Shown: positions 1-6,375, counted from the first letter of the stretch. The stretch: 13,723 bases of DNA from Lachnospiraceae bacterium (GCA_021205045.1 JAJPYH010000083.1:1-13723), one strand, 5' to 3'. The notes: generated from the sequence alone by a model not told the origin. Program-made: numbers and translations.

Positions 1-68
1 CGTAGGTTTTGCAAGCCTTTATTTGCGGGCATTTGGAACATCGAATTTAATTCTAACATTTTTTTCCA

Positions 69-120
69 TCAATGAGGATGGTAACCCATCATCACCGTTG
101 ACCATGAGAAGAACCTCATG
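69..120. repeat. Two adjacent inverted repeats downstream of the operon
   Basis: Positions 69-74 (TCAATG) pair with 96-101 (CGTTGA, one G-T wobble), and inside them GATGG (77-81) pairs with CCATC (86-90). Immediately next, CATGAG (103-108) pairs perfectly with CTCATG (115-120) around a 6-base loop. Function is unknown; they may belong to the 3' end structure of the operon mRNA or to an operator of a neighbouring gene outside the window. Confidence 0.3.
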
Positions 121-136
121 CCCGGAATCAAAAGCG

Positions 137-173
137 CTGCCGTTTTTACAATGAACCATTGCAAAAACGACAG
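137..173 (-). terminator. Long hairpin after the last gene, possible terminator
   Basis: A 17-base stem (137-153 with 157-173, 3-base loop) pairs along its whole length with only two G-U wobbles. It lies about 75-110 bases past the PduT stop. On the minus strand it is followed only by CGCTTTTG, a weak U tract, so intrinsic termination is plausible but not textbook. It could instead be a 3' stability structure. Confidence 0.4.
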
Positions 174-246
174 CACAATCTCTGTTTACAAAATCAAATA
201 TCCACTCTGTTTCAAAGCCGTTAAAACAGCCCTTTACAAACCCATC

Positions 247-795
247 TTACAAAATCGACCTGCACAGCTGAGCGTCCGGGTGAGCAATCACGGAGGAATC
301 CAGATACATTCCATTAGGCGCCACAGCATTCTTCGCACGGTCAATGGCAGCCTGAACCGCAGCCACTTCACCAGTCAGGTAGATGTAGGATTTGCCGCAC
401 ATCCCCTTTGCAATACGAAGCTCAATCAGATCTACTATAGCCGTCTTGGCAGCTTCATCCGCAGCCACGATGATAGAAGCGGCATCGTATGTTTCCAGAA
501 TGCCCAGGGCACTGATATTTTCTACATGAGTAGTACCGTAGATGGCCGGAAAAATGCTCTCATGAGGATTGCCCAGCACAAAGCTGTCAATAAAATGCTC
601 CTCCGATACAGTCTTCGCCGCATCCACCGCACTCCGCACCGCACTCAGATCCCCCGCAATCAAAGCTATGTATTTACCGGGACAGACCACCTGAGCCTCT
701 AAAAGTTCCACTGCTGCAGTCTTCACCATAGTATCCGCCGCAGTCACGCCGGAGGAAACCGTCTTAAACTCTATCATTCCAATTGCTTTTGCCAT
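247..795 (-). CDS. pduT: PduT-like trimeric shell protein (BMC-T) with Fe-S pore cysteine
   Basis: A 182-residue tandem-domain shell protein. Two BMC domains are visible: one begins at residue 1 (AKAIGMIEF) and the second near residue 95 (ISALGILETYDAA). The length matches PduT (about 184). The first pore loop reads VVCPGK with the cysteine at residue 38, the same position and context as the cysteine that holds a [4Fe-4S] cluster in the PduT trimer pore. The protein is therefore inferred to carry electrons through the shell, probably with PduS encoded just upstream. Unlike the PduT sequence I remember (GIGGK), the second loop reads GMCGK, placing an extra cysteine at 133. I chose the ATG at 795, which has AGAGG 9 bases upstream; a TTG three codons earlier is a poorer start. 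It is the last recognised gene of the operon. Confidence 0.93.
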   Translation of the reverse strand: MAKAIGMIEFKTVSSGVTAADTMVKTAAVELLEAQVVCPGKYIALIAGDLSAVRSAVDAAKTVSEEHFIDSFVLGNPHESIFPAIYGTTHVENISALGILETYDAASIIVAADEAAKTAIVDLIELRIAKGMCGKSYIYLTGEVAAVQAAIDRAKNAVAPNGMYLDSSVIAHPDAQLCRSIL

Positions 796-820
796 ACTTG
801 CCAACCTCTTTTACCTTTTT

Positions 821-840
821 TATTTCACTGTCATGAAATA
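821..840 (-). other. Intercistronic stem-loop before pduT
   Basis: A perfect 7-base stem (821-827 with 834-840) with a 6-base loop lies in the 60-base gap between pduS and pduT. On the minus strand it is followed by an A-run and then the ribosome binding site, so it is not a terminator. Possible mRNA processing or stability element. Confidence 0.4.
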
Positions 841-855
841 TAGAAATTGCAGTCC

Positions 856-2181
856 TTACGCGGTAATTTCAATGTATCTGTCTGTCACATCCGTCACAGT
901 TCCGCAGATAGACGCATGCACCGGCACACTCAGTCCCTGCGCCGCCTCTGCGATCTTCTGTCCTCTGGTCACTTTATCGCCTTTCTGCACCGCGCAGACA
1001 GCGGGCACCCCGATATGCTGGGACAAAAGCTCCCTCACCCGCTTTACCGGACGAACCTTGTCATCCAGAGGCGCCGGGGCATCATATTTGGTCAGACCAA
1101 GCCTGGCCTCCAGCCGGTTCTCAGGTACCCGCCGATATTCTCTGGATTCCTTCACAGGAGCCGGTACAACGCCCTTAGGGGCTTTAATCCCGGCCTTTCT
1201 GAGACCATCCTTGCAGTCCGCGATCAACGTTCTGGGAGATAATCCCTGCGGGCAGGAGAACATCTCGCATAAGCCGCAGCTTGAGCAGAAAAACAGATTT
1301 AAGTATGCGTCCAGATCCCCATAATCATGATTGCTGAAGGCTCTCATAAAACGATGTGGCTCAATGGGGTGCCCAAGATTGTGACGGGGGCACAAATCCG
1401 TGCAGGTCTCACACTGACAGCAGGAGGCTGCCGCCCGTTTCATTCCGATGGACGCGGGCATGGTCTTCTTTAAAATAATCTGATGATCCTTCGGAAGCAC
1501 TAAAACAGCGTTGGTCGTCCGGGTCACCGGATTCTCCGGGCTGCCGATATTCCCCATCATGGGGCCGCCCACAAGATAGACCAGATCCGCACCTGTCTCG
1601 CCGCCCGCCATGGCAACCACTTCTTTTAAAGAGGTTCCCAGGGGCACACGAACTGTAACAGGATTTTTCACCTCGCCGACCACAGTGACTACCTTGTCTA
1701 CCACAGGTATCTTTTTTTCCAGCGCACGGTAAATATTGTAAACCGTTTCCACGTTGAATACAATCACACCTGCCTCGATGGGCAGGCCTCCCGGAGAAAT
1801 CACCCGTCCGGTGGCCTCATAGATCAGCACGATCTCATCTCCCATCGGATAAGCGCCGGGCAAAAGCTTCAGCCGAACCTTCGGATACTCCTCAAGATAC
1901 CGGTTCAACGCCTCAATAGTGCCTGTATATTCTTCCTTGATACCAATGATGGCCTCGTCAGCCTCCACTGCATCCGCAATCATGGCAAAAGTTCTGATAA
2001 TCTCTTCGGCGTGCTCTTTCAGAAGCTGTCTGTGCAGCTTTAAGAGGGGCTCACATTCCGCGCAATTCATCAGAATGGTATTGGCCCGTTTATCAATTTT
2101 CATATAGGTCGGGAACCCGGCTCCGCCGGTGCCCACCACGCCGTTCTCTTTTATAATCCCGCTTAACTCTTCTACAGTCAT
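856..2181 (-). CDS. pduS: PduS-like flavin/iron-sulfur electron transfer protein
   Basis: A 441-residue RnfC/PduS-family protein (PduS is known as an NADH-dependent flavoprotein with two [4Fe-4S] clusters). From the ATG at 2181, a glycine-rich GTGGAGFP motif lies at about 17-24, a nucleotide/flavin-fold region follows, and an SLBB-like segment sits near 160-210. Ferredoxin-like motifs are C254-x2-C257-x2-C260-x3-C264-P and C299-x2-C302-x2-C305-x4-C310-P. A C-terminal barrel-sandwich-like domain ends at 441. In B12-dependent Pdu systems PduS serves cobalamin reduction. Here the dehydratase is B12-independent, so I infer a role in electron exchange with the Fe-S pore of the neighbouring PduT, in NADH oxidation, or in supplying electrons to the activase. 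The start is uncertain: GTG at 2199 and TTG at 2205 are in frame, but only the ATG at 2181 has a GGA at usable distance. An 86-base gap separates it from eutN. Confidence 0.93.
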   Translation of the reverse strand: MTVEELSGIIKENGVVGTGGAGFPTYMKIDKRANTILMNCAECEPLLKLHRQLLKEHAEEIIRTFAMIADAVEADEAIIGIKEEYTGTIEALNRYLEEYPKVRLKLLPGAYPMGDEIVLIYEATGRVISPGGLPIEAGVIVFNVETVYNIYRALEKKIPVVDKVVTVVGEVKNPVTVRVPLGTSLKEVVAMAGGETGADLVYLVGGPMMGNIGSPENPVTRTTNAVLVLPKDHQIILKKTMPASIGMKRAAASCCQCETCTDLCPRHNLGHPIEPHRFMRAFSNHDYGDLDAYLNLFFCSSCGLCEMFSCPQGLSPRTLIADCKDGLRKAGIKAPKGVVPAPVKESREYRRVPENRLEARLGLTKYDAPAPLDDKVRPVKRVRELLSQHIGVPAVCAVQKGDKVTRGQKIAEAAQGLSVPVHASICGTVTDVTDRYIEITA

Positions 2182-2247
2182 ATTTTCAGTTCCATTCACC
2201 TGCAAAATCCATTTTTACTTCCCAGGTCATCCAGGAAATCCCATTAT

Positions 2248-2289
2248 CTGCATGCCGGTTCCTGTAGCTGACCGCACCTTCAAATGCAG
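2248..2289 (-). other. Intercistronic inverted repeat before pduS
   Basis: CTGCAT (2248-2253) pairs perfectly with ATGCAG (2284-2289), with a weaker inner GC-rich pairing, in the 86-base gap between eutN and pduS. No U tract follows. Nothing else is visible in this gap. Confidence 0.25.
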
Positions 2290-2291
2290 TC

Positions 2292-2558
2292 TCACTCCAG
2301 CCCTGTCGGATCATCAATAATTCCCACAATGGCGGCATCCACCGGCGCATCCTCCATACCGCAGCCGATCCGGGCGGCACTGCCGCAGGCTACCAGCACA
2401 TACTCGCCAATCCCCGCGCCGATATTGTCAATGGCGATCAGATTTCCCCCGTTTCCCTTCATACTGGGAACGGGCTCAATGATCATGAATTTATTTCCTA
2501 CCAGATTATCATTTTTGCGGGTGGAGACAATACTGCCTGTCACTTTTCCTATCAGCAT
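2292..2558 (-). CDS. eutN: Pentameric shell vertex protein (EutN/CcmL family, BMC-P)
   Basis: An 88-residue protein of the EutN/CcmL/PduN family, whose pentamers cap the vertices of the shell. Family signatures visible are the MLIGKVTGSIVSTRK start, the central GAGIGEYVLVACGSAAR segment and the VDAAIVGIIDD end. Length is typical (about 85-100). It is the only BMC-P gene in the window, so it presumably supplies all vertices. The ATG at 2558 follows GGGGA at 7 bases spacing; an upstream in-frame start at 2603 would add residues not typical of the family and lies in a hairpin loop. It sits 55 bases downstream of pduL. Confidence 0.95.
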   Translation of the reverse strand: MLIGKVTGSIVSTRKNDNLVGNKFMIIEPVPSMKGNGGNLIAIDNIGAGIGEYVLVACGSAARIGCGMEDAPVDAAIVGIIDDPTGLE

Positions 2559-2591
2559 ACTTCTTTCCCCACTGTTACTGTGAAATATCGT

Positions 2592-2610
2592 GAACGACTT
2601 CATGTCGTTC
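2592..2610 (-). other. Intercistronic stem-loop before eutN
   Basis: A perfect 7-base stem, GAACGAC (2592-2598) with GTCGTTC (2604-2610), around a 5-base loop, occupies most of the 55-base gap just after the pduL stop. No U tract follows, so it is more likely a processing or stability structure than a terminator. Confidence 0.45.
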
Positions 2611-2613
2611 CCA

Positions 2614-3267
2614 TTATTTAATGATTGTCACCGTATCGCCGGTTTTGATCTTGCTGGCATTGGCCTCGTCTGTATCAATGTGCATCTCCAGCGTGAAGGT
2701 TGGGCTGACACGAATCTTCACCTGATTGAAGACGGTACCTCTCTCATTCTCCGCTTTCACGGACACAATATCGCCGTCATGCACCCCTGCTGCCTGAGCA
2801 TCCGCCGGAGTCATATGGATGTGACGCATGGCCACAATACAGCCCTCTTCCAGATACAGCGCCCCCTTGGGCCCCACAATGGCAATGGGAGAGCTCCCTG
2901 CAGTATTGCCGGACTCCCTGATTGGCGCCTTGATGCCAAGCTTAATGGCGTCCGTGGCGGAGATCTCCACCTGGGAAGCCTTCCGTACTGGTCCCAGTAC
3001 TCTGACATTTTCTATGGCTCTAAGCTTGATGCCGACCAGAGTCACAGTCTCATTGGCCGCGAACTGACCGCCCATCAAATCCTTCTTTTTCGTTAATTGA
3101 TACCCCTTCCCGAACAGCACCTCCACGTGCTCCTGGGTCAGGTGAACATGCCTTGCGGATACGCCCACAGGTACCACATATCCTTTTTCATTCGGCCTGT
3201 TATTCTCAATCGCGGCAAGCACCGCTTTTGTGATCATCTCGATTTCTCTTGCTTCCAAAGTCGTCAC
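2614..3267 (-). CDS. pduL: PduL-type phosphotransacylase with N-terminal encapsulation peptide
   Basis: A 217-residue PduL enzyme (phosphate propanoyl/acetyltransferase, unrelated to Pta). It converts propionyl-CoA plus phosphate to propionyl-phosphate plus CoA, recycling CoA in the lumen. Two PduL half-motifs with zinc-binding histidines are visible: VSARHVHLT (H40, H42) and MRHIHMTP (H149, H151). The connecting GNTAGSSP and GPKGALYLEEG segments are also typical. The first 22 residues form an amphipathic helix (EIEMITKAVLAAIENN) sharing the core of encapsulation peptides on four other enzymes here. I chose the GTG at 3267 although it lacks a clear Shine-Dalgarno, because the ATG at 3237 would cut away I9, which aligns with a conserved hydrophobic position in the other peptides. 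A 234-base structured gap precedes it. Confidence 0.93.
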   Translation of the reverse strand: MTTLEAREIEMITKAVLAAIENNRPNEKGYVVPVGVSARHVHLTQEHVEVLFGKGYQLTKKKDLMGGQFAANETVTLVGIKLRAIENVRVLGPVRKASQVEISATDAIKLGIKAPIRESGNTAGSSPIAIVGPKGALYLEEGCIVAMRHIHMTPADAQAAGVHDGDIVSVKAENERGTVFNQVKIRVSPTFTLEMHIDTDEANASKIKTGDTVTIIK

Positions 3268-3295
3268 CTGTTTTTGTGCCCGTCCGACTTCTGCT

Positions 3296-3435
3296 TGTCA
3301 GAAATGCAGACTGACACTCACTTTCCCCATTGATCTGATGTTATAAAGATCCCTGCATCATATTCATTCCGGCATTCAGAACTTCTGACTGCCGTATGCA
3401 CATCAGGGCACACAGAAGATGCCCTGATATACATA
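3296..3435 (-). other. Structured intercistronic region with three stem-loops
   Basis: The 234-base gap between the long shell gene and pduL holds three stem-loops. The strongest pairs 3395-3410 with 3420-3435: 16 pairs with two G-U wobbles, 9-base loop. Directly abutting it, 3370-3394 forms CGGCA/TGCCG around TCAGAA/TTCTGA. A third pairs TGTCAG (3296-3301) with CTGACA (3311-3316). None is followed by a U tract, so simple termination is unlikely. Candidate roles are RNase processing, 3' protection of shell-gene mRNA, or attenuation before pduL. I match no known riboswitch. Confidence 0.5.
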
Positions 3436-3501
3436 AGCTGCCGCTCCTTTCCTCAGAAAAGAGCCTCAATCCTGTCATTTTCCCCGTACCGCGGAAATCT
3501 A

Positions 3502-3951
3502 TTAAGCCTTTACAGACGGCAGAATCATCTCCACATCGTTGTGGGGCCTGGGGATTACATGAGTAGCAATCAGCTCGCCCAGCTTGCCGGCAGCAGCAGC
3601 GCCGCTCTCCACAGAGCTCTTCACTGCGCCTACATCGCCGCGAACCATCACGGTTACCAGTCCGGAACCGATCTTCTCGGTGCCGATCAGCTTCACGTTT
3701 GCGGATTTGCACATTGCGTCCGCAGCCTCGATTGCCGCTACCAGTCCTCTGGTTTCCACCATTCCTAATGCTTCCTGTGCCATTGTTTGTTTCTCCTTTC
3801 TTGTGACAGACTCTTTGTCTGTGCTATCCTGAATTTGATTAGTTACTTTATTTTCAGCCTGCGCGTCACCCTTTGCCGCACCTGCTGTTTTCGCCGCACG
3901 GGTTTTGCCCGATGCGGTTACTGGCTTTTCCGGTTTTTGTTCTTCAGCCAT
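3502..3951 (-). CDS. BMC-H shell protein with N-terminal hydrophilic extension and internal start
   Basis: A hexameric shell protein of the PduA/EutM type, 149 residues from the ATG at 3951. Residues 57-149 are a complete canonical BMC-H domain (MAQEALGMVETRGL, pore loop EKIGSGL, end HVIPRPHNDVE). Residues 1-56 are a Lys/Ala/Glu/Thr-rich, probably disordered tail without known domain. Two starts look good. The ATG at 3951 has AAAGGAG (3959-3965) at 7 bases and lies only 16 bases after the previous stop. The ATG at 3783, opening the canonical domain (93 residues), has AAAGGAG (3793-3799) at 9 bases. Both forms may be made from one gene. In known shells BMC-H termini lie on the concave, cytosol-facing side, so the tail would be expected outside. 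The BMC domain is closely related to the gene at 4360-4635. Confidence 0.88.
   Translation of the reverse strand: MAEEQKPEKPVTASGKTRAAKTAGAAKGDAQAENKVTNQIQDSTDKESVTRKEKQTMAQEALGMVETRGLVAAIEAADAMCKSANVKLIGTEKIGSGLVTVMVRGDVGAVKSSVESGAAAAGKLGELIATHVIPRPHNDVEMILPSVKA
3793..3799 (-). promoter_or_regulatory. Internal ribosome binding site for a short shell form
   Basis: AAAGGAG, 9 bases before the in-frame ATG at 3783, is a strong Shine-Dalgarno inside the coding sequence of the long form, where it encodes part of RKEK. It would direct synthesis of the canonical 93-residue BMC-H domain without the tail. Use of both starts is inferred, not shown. Confidence 0.55.
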
Positions 3952-3967
3952 TCAGCTTCTCCTTTGT

Positions 3968-4267
3968 CTAAACGGGTATGTCTTTTCTGAACCTGCTGGC
4001 GCTGACTTTAGCAAGACGAACGATCTCCGGATGGGGATTAGCGATCACGCCATGGGATACCGGTTTCTTGATGCACTGCGCACAGGCGGTATCCACAGCC
4101 TGAGTGACAGCCGCAACCTCCCCCTGCACTACCAGGGTTACCAGTCTTCCGCCCATTTTGCGCTCCCAGGTTACCAGTTCCACCTCTGCAGTTTTACACA
4201 TGATATCCAGCGCATCCATGGCTGCCGCCACCCCGGATACTTCGATCAGTCCATACGAACTTCCCAT
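3968..4267 (-). CDS. BMC-H shell protein with unusual pore loop KMGGR
   Basis: A 99-residue single-domain hexameric shell protein. The BMC fold is clear from the start (MGSSYGLIEVSGVAAAMDALDIMCK), the central VTLVVQGEVAAVTQAVD strand-helix and the ending VIANPHPEIV. The loop lining the hexamer pore reads K37-M-G-G-R41 instead of the canonical K37-I-G-S-G41. This puts arginine at or beside the pore and removes the serine that hydrogen-bonds solutes in PduA. The pore is therefore likely to differ in charge and selectivity, possibly favouring anionic metabolites (inference). The C-terminus (VRLAKVSASRFRKDIPV) is basic and longer than in PduA. The ATG at 4267 follows GGAGGA at about 6 bases. The next gene starts 16 bases downstream of its stop, so the two are probably coupled. 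Confidence 0.92.
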   Translation of the reverse strand: MGSSYGLIEVSGVAAAMDALDIMCKTAEVELVTWERKMGGRLVTLVVQGEVAAVTQAVDTACAQCIKKPVSHGVIANPHPEIVRLAKVSASRFRKDIPV

Positions 4268-4306
4268 TTTTCTTCCTCCGTTACTATAATACACGGATTT
4301 CCTCAC

Positions 4307-4340
4307 AGAGCGCCCTGCGGGTGTCCGCACTTCGCACTCT
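4307..4340 (-). other. Intercistronic stem-loop before the KMGGR shell gene
   Basis: A two-part stem lies in the 92-base gap: AGAGCGC (4307-4313) with GCACTCT (4334-4340, one wobble), and TGCGG (4316-4320) with CCGCA (4325-4329). No U tract follows on the minus strand. Confidence 0.4.
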
Positions 4341-4359
4341 TAAAATTCCCCTTGTATCA

Positions 4360-4635
4360 TCAGATCTTGGGCAAAATGGACTCCACGTCCTCGTGAGGTC
4401 TGGGAATCACGTGGGTTGCAAACAGCTCGCCCAGCTGCGAAGCTTTCACTGCCCCGGCTTCCACTGCCGCTTTTACCGCGCCCACATCGCCGCGGACCAT
4501 CACGGTCACCAGTCCGGAACCGATCTTCTCCGTACCCACCAGGGTAACCTCCGCGGCCTTGGTCATTGCGTCCGCAGCCTCAATCGCCGCGGTCAGACCT
4601 CTGGTCTCGATCATTCCCAATGCTTCCTTTGTCAT
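4360..4635 (-). CDS. pduA: Canonical BMC-H shell protein (PduA/EutM type)
   Basis: A 91-residue major facet hexamer. It has the full family pattern: MTKEALGMIETRGLTAAIEA at the start, pore loop EK37-IGS40-GL, VTVMVRGDVGAVKAAVEAG, and an end in HVIPRPHEDVE. The small polar pore is the kind that lets diols and similar metabolites pass in PduA. It closely resembles the BMC domain of 3502-3783, including a 23-base identical run (4508-4530 versus 3656-3678), so the two arose by tandem duplication and could recombine. The ATG at 4635 follows AGGAGG at 8 bases; a TTG at 4656 overlaps that site and is rejected. Confidence 0.96.
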   Translation of the reverse strand: MTKEALGMIETRGLTAAIEAADAMTKAAEVTLVGTEKIGSGLVTVMVRGDVGAVKAAVEAGAVKASQLGELFATHVIPRPHEDVESILPKI

Positions 4636-4654
4636 TATCCTGTCCTCCTTTTTC

Positions 4655-4671
4655 AAAGCAGTTCCTGCTTT
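4655..4671 (-). other. Intercistronic stem-loop before the canonical shell gene
   Basis: A perfect 7-base stem, AAAGCAG (4655-4661) with CTGCTTT (4665-4671), and a 3-base loop, sits just upstream of the AGGAGG site of the next gene. A looser outer pairing, CACGAG (4698-4703) with CTCGTG (4734-4739), lies in the same 104-base gap. Possible processing or translation-tuning structures. Confidence 0.45.
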
Positions 4672-4739
4672 TCATCTATTCATTTCTGATACATATTCAC
4701 GAGTCTGAAAATCCGGATACATTAATTCTCTTTCTCGTG

Positions 4740-5054
4740 TCATACCTTGTCAAAACCGCTGAGCTTCAGCATCTTACAGGTGTCGTCCGTCGGATTGGGG
4801 ATCACATAATGCTGTACCACTCCGGACACCGTTTTGGCCATCTCAATTCCCGCTGCCATGGCAGCCTCCACATCTGAAATACTGCCGCGGAACTTGATGG
4901 TTACCAGAAGCGGCACCGGAAGGGAGTCGGCGTTGGCAGGTTTATTTTTATCAAAGTTTTCCAAAGTCACGCTGGCTGCCTTACACCCGGCGTCCGCTGC
5001 CATAAAGGCGCAGACCAGGCCGTATACCTCCAGAATTCCGACTGCTTGATTCAC
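4740..5054 (-). CDS. BMC-H shell protein with enlarged pore loop
   Basis: A 104-residue single-domain shell protein. The BMC fold is seen in AVGILEVYGLVCAFMAADAGCKAA, in VTIKFRGSISDVEAAMAAGIEMA and in the ending YVIPNPTDD. The pore loop, normally about EKIGSGLV, is replaced by a longer stretch at residues 34-48 (FDKNKPANADSLPVP), an insertion of roughly nine or ten residues. Such a loop should project into or cover the central pore and change what can pass. It has no Fe-S motif. The GTG start at 5054 has GGAGGA 7 bases upstream and no better alternative is visible. It is the first gene of the four-gene BMC-H block and follows the alcohol dehydrogenase after 83 bases. Confidence 0.92.
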   Translation of the reverse strand: MNQAVGILEVYGLVCAFMAADAGCKAASVTLENFDKNKPANADSLPVPLLVTIKFRGSISDVEAAMAAGIEMAKTVSGVVQHYVIPNPTDDTCKMLKLSGFDKV

Positions 5055-5092
5055 GTTGGATTCCTCCTATAACGATCAGTTGCCTTTTCATC

Positions 5093-5119
5093 GGCGTTCT
5101 GTTTTCATCGAAAACCGCC
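5093..5119 (-). other. Intercistronic stem-loop before the first BMC-H gene
   Basis: GTTTTC (5101-5106) pairs with GAAAAC (5110-5115) around a 3-base loop, and GGCG (5093-5096) pairs with CGCC (5116-5119) outside a 4-base bulge. It fills the middle of the 83-base gap after the alcohol dehydrogenase. Confidence 0.4.
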
Positions 5120-5137
5120 AATGTGCCACACCTGCAA

Positions 5138-6355
5138 TTATTTGTTGATAATCGCAATCTTTAAGCCCTGCATGGACAGGTTGGTTTTAAGCGCCTCGTT
5201 GATCTGATCCAACGGGAAGGTATGTGTGATCAGCTCATCCATGGGAAGACCAATCTTCTTGGCGCCCTTCAAGAACTCAAAGGTAGTGGCATAATCTCTC
5301 AGCGTATACACCCAGCTGCCCACCGTGGTAATCTCCTTGGAGCAGATGTCAAAGTGAGGATTGATCGTAGCGTCGCCGCCGTTGACAAAGAAGCCCAGCT
5401 CGCACAGACCGCCGCCGTTGCGGATAAACTTATAAATATTGGAGTGACCTGCGGGAGATCCGGTGCACTGGAATGCAAAATCCGCCAGATGTCCGCCAAA
5501 CTCATTGGCCACTGCGCCCGACAATGCCTCGATGCCCTTGTGATCCTTGAAATTCACGGTACCGGTGGCTCCCATCTTCTTTGCAAAGTCCAGTCTCTTC
5601 TGCTCGCCGTCCACGGCAACAATCTGCTGAACGCCCATGGTCTTTAAAACCGCAATGCAGATCAGACCGATGGGACCGCAGCCCTGCACCACCACTCTGG
5701 AATTGAACCGGAGGATGTTGGTGGACTTTGCTCTCTCTACCGCGTGTACCAGCACCGCGCAGGGCTCGATCAGGACTCTGGAGTACAGATCCAGGTCGCT
5801 GACATTAAATACGGTGGAGCCTCCTCTGATGAAAATATAATCCGAGAACCAGCCGTTCAGGTGATAATCATCATCCGGAAGGAGTCCGTATACATCGGCT
5901 CCGCCCACATTCTGCTTATTCAGATCATACATGGTGATTTCCGGATCATCCTTGAAGATCATGCAGGTAACAACCTTGTCGCCCAGGTGCAGATCCTTGC
6001 CGGCACTGTCCTTTTTCACATTCTTGCCCATCTTCACAATCTCACCGGTGCCCTCATGGCCCAGCGCCACAGGGATCAGGGAGAAGGGGTCTTTTCTGAA
6101 CTCATGAGCGTCGGTTCCGCAGACGCCGCAGCCTTCCACCTTGACCAGAATATCATCATCTCCCACCGGGGGAATAGGATATTCCTTTACGTCAAAATGC
6201 TCCAGGGAAGTCAGAACAGCCACATGAGCGGTTTTCGGAATGGGCTGCCCTGCCGCGCTGCTGCCTGTACCTGCCGCACTGCTGACGCTCTTTCCTTCCA
6301 TACTCAGAAGAACCTGTCTGACAATATCTTCTACATTTACATTATTCAGATCCAT
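5138..6355 (-). CDS. Zinc alcohol dehydrogenase with N-terminal encapsulation peptide
   Basis: A 405-residue medium-chain (MDR) dehydrogenase. Residues 5-20 (NVNVEDIVRQVLLSME) form an encapsulation peptide, followed by a Ser/Gly/Ala-rich linker to about residue 38. The GroES-like catalytic domain carries the zinc-site motif CGVCGTD (C76, C79, D82), GH100E and E197-P. The Rossmann motif is GCGPIG (225-230), with an acidic residue after the second strand (VAVDG, D249) favouring NAD. The four-cysteine structural-zinc lobe of classical alcohol dehydrogenases is not evident. From context I infer two roles: lactaldehyde to 1,2-propanediol, and propionaldehyde to propanol, both regenerating NAD+ in the lumen. 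It could also act on another polyol. The ATG at 6355 has AAGGA 7 bases upstream; the aldehyde dehydrogenase ends 20 bases before it. Confidence 0.92.
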   Translation of the reverse strand: MDLNNVNVEDIVRQVLLSMEGKSVSSAAGTGSSAAGQPIPKTAHVAVLTSLEHFDVKEYPIPPVGDDDILVKVEGCGVCGTDAHEFRKDPFSLIPVALGHEGTGEIVKMGKNVKKDSAGKDLHLGDKVVTCMIFKDDPEITMYDLNKQNVGGADVYGLLPDDDYHLNGWFSDYIFIRGGSTVFNVSDLDLYSRVLIEPCAVLVHAVERAKSTNILRFNSRVVVQGCGPIGLICIAVLKTMGVQQIVAVDGEQKRLDFAKKMGATGTVNFKDHKGIEALSGAVANEFGGHLADFAFQCTGSPAGHSNIYKFIRNGGGLCELGFFVNGGDATINPHFDICSKEITTVGSWVYTLRDYATTFEFLKGAKKIGLPMDELITHTFPLDQINEALKTNLSMQGLKIAIINK

Positions 6356-6375
6356 TTTTTGATCCTTTCTTTATT

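Larger units (their letters stand above)
19..246 (-). other. 75-codon open frame after the PduT stop, function unknown
   Basis: Directly after the TAA that ends the PduT-like gene (247-249), the same frame stays open for 75 codons down to a TAA at 19-21. Codon choice looks protein-like, but no start codon with a ribosome binding site is visible. The first ATG is at 159 and lacks a Shine-Dalgarno sequence; starting there gives 46 residues ending in KFDVPNARK. The PduT-like protein is already full length, so this is not an expected part of it. It may be a remnant of a gene, a small unannotated gene, or chance. I recognise no domain. The rest of 1-246 holds hairpins (listed separately) and nothing else I can name. 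Confidence 0.2.

Noticed and set aside
118..702. 194-codon plus-strand frame across the window's left end
   Set aside because: Mostly antisense to pduT, no ribosome binding site, no family resemblance.
3341..3712. 123-codon minus-strand frame overlapping the tailed shell gene
   Set aside because: Out of frame with the shell domain, Arg/Cys-rich composition typical of a shifted reading, and crosses the hairpin region.
3640..4530. Repeated DNA between 3656-3678 and 4508-4530 as a mobile or CRISPR-type repeat
   Set aside because: It lies at the same codons of two paralogous shell genes and is explained by their duplication and conserved pore sequence.
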